From contig JASHNU010000019.1 of NCBI GenBank assembly GCA_030041475.1, positions 62,001 through 126,000 of the forward strand: a stretch of 64,000 nucleotides of DNA. Direction: 5' to 3'. The notes beneath the pieces are model-generated. The model saw only the letters and a program-made list of their open reading frames with translations, did no database searches and had not been told where the DNA came from. Shown in pieces: positions 59,340-64,000 of this stretch (position 1 is its first letter; each line of letters begins with the position of its first letter). This DNA is from Candidatus Sulfotelmatobacter sp. Its GTDB lineage: Bacteria > Acidobacteriota > Terriglobia > Terriglobales > Acidobacteriaceae. The position numbers and the translations under genes were made by a program.

Positions 59340-59345
59340 TACAAT
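59340..59345 (+). promoter_or_regulatory. Candidate -10 for the dehydrogenase-hpnCDE operon
   Basis: TACAAT in the AT-rich part of the 59127-59403 gap. The best -35 is TTAACG at 19 bases, so the promoter is tentative. The gap shows no other recognised element. Confidence 0.3.
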
Positions 59346-59403
59346 AGCCTCGATCCCAAGCGATTGAAGCAGATTGGCCAGAGGCCTCATCTAAATTAAC
59401 TTC

Positions 59404-60522
59404 ATGGCTACCTCCAGACCGTACGCGGTCGAAGCTGTCCCGCAATCCATACCGACAACCATGCAGGCTGCGGTGTACCGCGGTGTCGACGATGTTCGGT
59501 TGGAAACAGTGCCCGTCCCTGCAATCGGGCCGGGGGAGATCCTTGTTCGCGTGCATTCCTGCGGCGTCTGCGGCACAGACCTCAAGAAAATCTCAACAGG
59601 ATCGCATTCGGCTCCGCGGATTTTCGGCCACGAAACTTCGGGCCTGGTCGCGGCGGTCGGCGAAAACGTCCGCGTCTGGCGGCCCGGCGATCAGGTCGTG
59701 ATGTTTCATCACATTCCCTGCCGTGAGTGCTTTTACTGCCGGAACACGACTTTTGCGCAGTGCACGACCTACAAGAAAGTCGGCTGCACGGCGGGGTTTG
59801 AGCCTTCCGGCGGGGGATTCGCCGAGTACGTCCGGGTGATGGACTGGATCGTGGAACACGGCACGATCCGCATTCCCGATTGCGTTTCGTTCGAGCAGGC
59901 TTCGTTCGTGGAGCCGGTCAACACCTGCATGAAGGGTATCGAGGCTTTGCGCCTGCAAAAAGGTGAGACGGTCTTGACCATCGGGCAAGGCCCAATCGGC
60001 ATCTTACTGAGCGTACTGGCCCGGCGGGCGGGGGCCAGCATAATTACTTCCGATTTACACGCGGAACGGCTTAGAATAGGCTCAAGTTTCGGGCTAGCGC
60101 TTACAATTGATGCTTCGCGGGCCAACGTGGTGGAACGTGTCCGCGAACTGACCGAGGGGCGTGGCGCCGACGCGGTGATTCTGGCCGTCGGCGGCAATTC
60201 CCTGATTCGCTCTGCGATGGATGCAGCCCGTCCCGGGGGACGGGTATTACTTTTTGCGCAAACCCAGCACGGCGAGGCCGTTATTGATCCCGCAGCAATT
60301 TGCGTGGATGAAAAGACGTTGGTCGGGTCTTACAGCGCCTCGCTGGACCTGCAGGAAGAATCGGTGCGCTTTGTGATGAGCCGTGAGATGGACCTGGAGC
60401 GACTGGTGAGCCATCGCTTTCCACTGGCTGAAAGCGTAGCAGCCTTACAGTTGGCGGCTCATCCGCAGCCATCATCGATGAAGATCATGATTCAACCGGG
60501 TAAAACGTGGGCGGGCAAGTAG
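59404..60522 (+). CDS. Zinc-dependent MDR dehydrogenase (first of two, hopanoid operon)
   Basis: A 372-residue medium-chain dehydrogenase/reductase. Catalytic-zinc region CGVCGTDLKKIS with GHETSG; structural-zinc loop CRECFYCRNTTFAQC (C-x2-C-x2-C-x7-C); Rossmann motif GQGPIGILLSVLARR; NAD(H)-type acidic residue in TSDLHAERL. Closest in style to sorbitol/threonine/alcohol dehydrogenases; the substrate is unknown. It starts an apparent operon: 17 bases to a second MDR gene, then hpnC, hpnD, hpnE, which implies a role in isoprenoid or hopanoid metabolism. ATG 59404 has no clear ribosome site; ATG 59461 is possible. Confidence 0.8.
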   Translation: MATSRPYAVEAVPQSIPTTMQAAVYRGVDDVRLETVPVPAIGPGEILVRVHSCGVCGTDLKKISTGSHSAPRIFGHETSGLVAAVGENVRVWRPGDQVVMFHHIPCRECFYCRNTTFAQCTTYKKVGCTAGFEPSGGGFAEYVRVMDWIVEHGTIRIPDCVSFEQASFVEPVNTCMKGIEALRLQKGETVLTIGQGPIGILLSVLARRAGASIITSDLHAERLRIGSSFGLALTIDASRANVVERVRELTEGRGADAVILAVGGNSLIRSAMDAARPGGRVLLFAQTQHGEAVIDPAAICVDEKTLVGSYSASLDLQEESVRFVMSREMDLERLVSHRFPLAESVAALQLAAHPQPSSMKIMIQPGKTWAGK

Positions 60523-60539
60523 GAGGAAGGTAACCAGAA

Positions 60540-61589
60540 GTGAATGGCAAAATGACGGCTGCCGTCCTGTACGGCAAAGAAGACCTCAAGATCGAAAAGG
60601 TGCCCATCCCTCGCGTGGGCGAGGGCGAAATTCTGGTCAAGGTCCAGGTGGCGCTGACTTGTGGCACGGACCTGAAGGTCTACCAACGCGGCTACCATGC
60701 CCGCATGATCGTGCCTCCGGCGCTGTTCGGCCATGAATTGGCCGGGGTGATCGAGGAAGTTGGTGCCAACGTCAACGGCTTCAAGAAGGGCATGCGGGTG
60801 GTTGCCCTCAATTCTGCTCCCTGCCAGATGTGCTTTTACTGCTCCAAGCATCAGGAGAATCTCTGCGAAGATCTTCTGTTCAACAACGGCGCCTACGCCG
60901 AGTACATTCGCGTGCCTCGCCGCATTGTTGAAGCGAACATGCTGGTGATTCCGCCGAATATCAGTTTCGAGGAAGCCGCCATGACCGAACCGCTGGCCTG
61001 CGTGCTGCGCGGCCTGCATGAGACTGGAGTCGAGATCGGGGATACAGTAACAATCCTGGGCGGCGGGCCGATCGGGCTGATGTTTGTGCAGGTGGCGAGG
61101 GCGATCGGGTGCAACGTCATTTCCGTGGTCAAGCGCGACGAGCAGGTCGATGCAGCCAAACACATGGGTGCTCACGAGATTGTCCAAACCACGAAGACGC
61201 CCAACGTGGTTGAAGCTATTCGCACGCTGACGCCGCAGAAGCGCGGTTGCGATGTGGTGATCGAAGCCGTGGGTAAGCCGGAAGCCTGGGAGTGGGCGGT
61301 GGACATGGTTCGCAAGGGCGGCACGGTCAATTTCTTCGGCGGCTGCGCCAGCGGAACCAAGGTGCAACTCGACACCAATCGCCTGCACTATTCGGAAATT
61401 TCGCTGAAGGCCACATTCCACCACACGCCAGAAACGGTGCGTCGCGCTTTCGGACTGATCGCCGCGAAGAAGATTCGCCCCACCGACTACATTACCGGGG
61501 AAGCGCCGCTTTCGCGCCTGCAGCAGGTTTTGCGCCACATGCTGAACCGCGGTGGGGATATCAAGACCGCGATCATTCCCGGACACTGA
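60540..61589 (+). CDS. Zinc-dependent MDR dehydrogenase (second of two, hopanoid operon)
   Basis: A 349-residue medium-chain dehydrogenase. Catalytic zinc TCGTDLKVYQRG and GHELAG; structural zinc CQMCFYCSKHQENLC; FEEAAMTEPLACVLRGLHE; coenzyme motif GGGPIGLMFVQVARA. It is a distant relative of the preceding gene rather than a recent duplicate. An AGGAGGAAGG ribosome site is about nine bases before GTG 60540. Three bases separate it from hpnC. The conserved order suggests that the two dehydrogenases act on a product or precursor of the squalene/hopanoid pathway, but this is inference. Confidence 0.82.
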   Translation: MNGKMTAAVLYGKEDLKIEKVPIPRVGEGEILVKVQVALTCGTDLKVYQRGYHARMIVPPALFGHELAGVIEEVGANVNGFKKGMRVVALNSAPCQMCFYCSKHQENLCEDLLFNNGAYAEYIRVPRRIVEANMLVIPPNISFEEAAMTEPLACVLRGLHETGVEIGDTVTILGGGPIGLMFVQVARAIGCNVISVVKRDEQVDAAKHMGAHEIVQTTKTPNVVEAIRTLTPQKRGCDVVIEAVGKPEAWEWAVDMVRKGGTVNFFGGCASGTKVQLDTNRLHYSEISLKATFHHTPETVRRAFGLIAAKKIRPTDYITGEAPLSRLQQVLRHMLNRGGDIKTAIIPGH

Positions 61590-61592
61590 TGG

Positions 61593-62624
61593 ATGGCACA
61601 ACTCGCCACGCAGAATTCGGCCCTCCCGACCGCCGCTGCCAGCGGCTGGAGCCGTCTGCCTGCCGAGTATGCGATTCCTGCGACCGCTCCTGGACTTGAC
61701 GAGGCTCGCGAATACTGCGCTCGTCTGGCCCGCACACACTACGAAAATTTCTCGGTAGCGACTTGGTTTCTTCCTAAACGCCTGCGCCAGCATTTCTGCA
61801 ACGTCTACGCCTATTGCCGCATTTCTGACGATCTTGGCGACGAAGTCGGTGACCCGGCAACTTCGCTCGCACTTCTCGACCAGTGGCAGACTGAACTAGA
61901 CGCCTGTTACGATGGCGCGCCGCGGCATCCAGTATTCGTGGCCCTGGCCGAGACGGTGAGCCGGTTCGACATTCCCAAGCACGAATTCTCGGACTTGCTG
62001 ATCGCCTTCCGCCAGGACCAGACGGTCACACGTTTCGAAACTTTCGAGGACGTGCTCGCCTACTGCCGCTACTCGGCGAATCCGGTCGGGCACCTTGTCC
62101 TGTATCTATGCGGATATTGCGACGCGGAGCGGCAGCAGCTTTCCGACTACACCTGCACCGCGCTGCAGCTGGCGAACTTCTGGCAAGACGTGACGCGCGA
62201 CTACGCCAAGAACCGCATTTATTTGCCGCTCGAAGACCTCCGGGCATTCAATGTGAGCGAAGATGACATCGTGTGCAGCAGGAATACTCCGGCCTTCCGC
62301 GCCCTGATGCAGTTCGAAGTCGACCGCGCGCGGGAGTGGTTCCGCAAAGGGCTGCCGCTAGTCGAAAAAGTCGATCGGGAGCTAGCCGTCGATATTGAAC
62401 TGTTCAGCCGCGGCGGGCTCGAAATTCTGCGTGCGATTCGGCGGCAGGGCTTTGCGGTGCTGGGGAATCGTCCCGTCATTTCGAAGCCGCGCAAGCTCGC
62501 GCTCGTGGGGCGCGCTGCGCTGGGCAAGCTGTTTTCAAGTAGCACCTGGAGTGAAGCAGCAGTCGGACGAGCAGGGGGACATCACCATGGCGCAGACCCG
62601 CGGAGCGGGGTGACGAAATCATGA
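61593..62624 (+). CDS. hpnC: Squalene synthase-like enzyme HpnC
   Basis: A 343-residue trans-isoprenyl diphosphate synthase. The two Asp-rich motifs are CRISDDLGDEVGD and WQDVTRDYAKNRIYLPLEDL. Other family marks: NFSVATWFLPKRLRQHFCNV and NPVGHLVLYLCGY. In the HpnCDE route HpnD makes presqualene diphosphate, HpnC converts it to hydroxysqualene and HpnE reduces that to squalene. The last 40 residues are low-similarity and basic. The stop overlaps the hpnD start by four bases (ATGA). Confidence 0.93.
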   Translation: MAQLATQNSALPTAAASGWSRLPAEYAIPATAPGLDEAREYCARLARTHYENFSVATWFLPKRLRQHFCNVYAYCRISDDLGDEVGDPATSLALLDQWQTELDACYDGAPRHPVFVALAETVSRFDIPKHEFSDLLIAFRQDQTVTRFETFEDVLAYCRYSANPVGHLVLYLCGYCDAERQQLSDYTCTALQLANFWQDVTRDYAKNRIYLPLEDLRAFNVSEDDIVCSRNTPAFRALMQFEVDRAREWFRKGLPLVEKVDRELAVDIELFSRGGLEILRAIRRQGFAVLGNRPVISKPRKLALVGRAALGKLFSSSTWSEAAVGRAGGHHHGADPRSGVTKS

Positions 62625-63565
62625 GCGTCGGCACTCAGCAGGTCCCGCTTCCCTGGACGCCGGCTCCGCCGCAGCTCATCATGGCGTACTCGGTGTGCAA
62701 GGGCATTACGCGCAGAGCAGCGAAGAATTTCTATTACGCCTTCCATGTTCTGCCGCGCCGGAAGCGTGAAGCGCTGTGTGCCGTTTACGCCTTCATGCGT
62801 ACTTGCGACGACATTACCGACGACGCCACAATGAGCCTTCCCCAACGGCGTCAGAAGCTTGACACATGGCTTGATGCCCTGCACCGCGCGCAGCAGGGCC
62901 AGCCCACGGATGATCCCATTCTGCTGGCTCTAACTGACGCGCAGCGGCGCTACGCGATTCCCGCCGGATTGCTCGACGAACTTGCCCACGGCACCGCCAT
63001 GGATGTTGAACAGGCCGAACCTGAGACACAGCCTACCGGCGCTCCCGGCCTAACAGTGCAGTACATGACTTTTGAAGATCTGCAGCTCTATTGCTACCGC
63101 GTGGCGTCGGTAGTGGGGCTGGTTTGCATTCACGTGTTCGGATATCGCGAACCGGCGGCGGAAATTCTGGCCGAGCGCTGCGGCCTTGCCTTCCAGTTGA
63201 CCAACATCATTCGCGACGTAAAGGAAGACGCGCGCATGGGCAGGGTTTATCTTCCGGAAGAAGATCTCGCCCGCTTCGGCCTTACGACTTCAGAACTGAT
63301 GACCACTCCGGATCCAGCGCGCTTTCAGCCGCTTCTGACTTTGGAGGCGGATCGTGCGCGCGAGTTCTACTCGGCTGGCGACGCGCTGATTCCCTATGTC
63401 TCTGAAGACAGCCAGCCCGCGCTGTGGGTGCTGGTGAATATTTATCGTCGCTTACTCGAGAAGATCGCGGAGAGAAAATACGACGTCTTCACCGCGAAAG
63501 TCGCTTTGAGCCGGTGGGAAAAGCTGCGCATTCTGGGGAAGGGACTCTGGATGCGATTGACGTAG
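62621..63565 (+). CDS. hpnD: Presqualene diphosphate synthase HpnD
   Basis: A 314-residue squalene/phytoene synthase family enzyme. First Asp-rich motif MRTCDDITDDA, second TNIIRDVKEDARMGRVYLPE; also SVCKGITRRAAKNFYYAFHV at the N-terminus and YCYRVASVVGLVCIHVFGY. It condenses two farnesyl diphosphates to presqualene diphosphate. Translationally coupled to hpnC by an ATGA overlap. A 115-base gap with an inverted repeat separates it from hpnE. Confidence 0.94.
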   Translation: MSVGTQQVPLPWTPAPPQLIMAYSVCKGITRRAAKNFYYAFHVLPRRKREALCAVYAFMRTCDDITDDATMSLPQRRQKLDTWLDALHRAQQGQPTDDPILLALTDAQRRYAIPAGLLDELAHGTAMDVEQAEPETQPTGAPGLTVQYMTFEDLQLYCYRVASVVGLVCIHVFGYREPAAEILAERCGLAFQLTNIIRDVKEDARMGRVYLPEEDLARFGLTTSELMTTPDPARFQPLLTLEADRAREFYSAGDALIPYVSEDSQPALWVLVNIYRRLLEKIAERKYDVFTAKVALSRWEKLRILGKGLWMRLT

Positions 63566-63576
63566 ACTCTGAATCT

Positions 63577-63654
63577 CAGATTGTAGAGTTAAGATTGAAA
63601 AACCGACTCGGAGATCGTGCAATCTGCTGGTCAGAATCTGAAATCTACAATCTG
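63577..63654. repeat. 11-base inverted repeat between hpnD and hpnE
   Basis: CAGATTGTAGA (63577-63587) and TCTACAATCTG (63644-63654), 56-base spacer, in an AT-rich gap with several AATCTG-type repeats (63634-63660). It might form a large stem-loop in the mRNA or be part of a dispersed simple repeat; no function is shown. Confidence 0.5.
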
Positions 63655-63680
63655 CAATCTGAACTCACCCCCATTACTTG

Positions 63681-64000
63681 ATGAATCCTTCTTCCCCCAC
63701 GGTCGCCGTGGCCGGAGGCGGTCTGGCCGGCCTGGCCGCGGCCTGCGCCCTATCCAACGCGGGATTTCGCGTCACACTTTTTGAGAAGCGTCCGTTTCTT
63801 GGCGGCAGAGCATCTTCCTACGAACATCCGGGAACGGGCGAGGTGGTGGACAACTGCCAGCACGTGCTTCTGGGCTGCTGCACGAATCTGATCGAGTTTT
63901 ACCGGCGCACCGGCGTCGATGACAAGATTCGCTGGTATGACAATCTGACCTTCCTTGAGCCGGGCGGGCGAGCGTCTTCGATCGGGCCTTCGTTGCTTCC
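63681..64000 (+). CDS. hpnE: Hydroxysqualene dehydroxylase HpnE (5' part)
   Basis: The frame runs past the window edge; 106 residues are visible. FAD-binding motif VAVAGGGLAGLAAACALSNA with the following acidic residue in FEKRPFLGGRASS, and the HpnE-typical VVDNCQHVLLGCCTNLIEFY. HpnE is an FAD enzyme that reduces hydroxysqualene to squalene. ATG 63681 is the first in-frame start after the AT-rich gap; the upstream ribosome site is weak. Confidence 0.9.
   Translation, partial: MNPSSPTVAVAGGGLAGLAAACALSNAGFRVTLFEKRPFLGGRASSYEHPGTGEVVDNCQHVLLGCCTNLIEFYRRTGVDDKIRWYDNLTFLEPGGRASSIGPSLL

Noticed and set aside
59404-61589. Possibility that the two MDR dehydrogenases are a recent tandem duplication
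   Set aside because: Zinc loops and coenzyme motifs differ (GQGPIGI versus GGGPIGL; CRECFYC versus CQMCFYC) and the flanking sequence is not similar, so they are distant paralogs.

Overview
The window is about 64 kb of GC-rich, gene-dense chromosomal DNA from a diderm bacterium. Gene content suggests an Acidobacteriota (Terriglobia / Koribacter-like) genome: hopanoid genes (shc, hpnA, hpnG, hpnC, hpnD, hpnE), a fused KorA 2-oxoglutarate:ferredoxin oxidoreductase, a compact Tad/Flp pilus locus, a full Tol-Pal operon, several TonB-domain proteins, and many secreted proteins of unknown function. This assignment rests on recognised gene families and on general impressions of such genomes, not on a database search.

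Layout. 1-3.6 kb: the end of one gene and three membrane-protein genes (two GT87-like, one PAP2-like). 3.7-11.4 kb: Tad/Flp pilus locus (flp, cpaB, cpaC, cpaE, cpaF, tadB, tadC) followed by a DUF192 gene. 11.5-14.0 kb: a very large proline/glycine-rich TonB-domain protein. 14.1-19.2 kb: two tandem Asp-box (BNR, sialidase-like) secreted paralogs and a large GT-C-like membrane protein, all on the minus strand. 19.2-22.8 kb: type II NADH dehydrogenase, a membrane NfeD/ClpP-class protease and a SIMPL-domain protein. 22.9-29.8 kb: a cyclic-di-GMP block (diguanylate cyclase, HD-GYP response regulator, divergent multi-domain histidine kinase). 29.9-38.3 kb: dnaE, accA, and korA-orf-korB with an unknown secreted protein embedded between the two enzyme subunits. 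38.3-39.6 kb: small unknown genes, including a 58-residue His-rich exported peptide. 39.6-44.8 kb: tolQ-tolR-tolA-tolB-pal-cpoB. 44.9-51.4 kb: hpnA-hpnG-unknown, a divergent MarR regulator with a frameshifted SRPBCC gene, shc and ispH. 52-59 kb: unknown secreted genes, a TonB-family protein, recN, an esterase-like hydrolase, a REP/RAYT remnant and a DoxX-like protein. 59.4-64 kb: two zinc MDR dehydrogenases in line with hpnC-hpnD-hpnE, the last cut by the window edge.

How the parts fit: IspH supplies isoprenoid precursors, HpnC/D/E make squalene, Shc cyclises it to hopene, and HpnA/HpnG belong to hopanoid side-chain metabolism. These outer-envelope lipid genes sit next to Tol-Pal, which maintains the same envelope. 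The most interesting open questions are the two dehydrogenases in the hpnCDE operon, the secreted protein coupled to hpnG, a MarR-type operator between hpnA and marR, the gene embedded in korAB, the giant TonB-like protein beside the Tad locus, and several structured intergenic elements. No tRNA, rRNA, CRISPR array, intact insertion sequence or phage was recognised.
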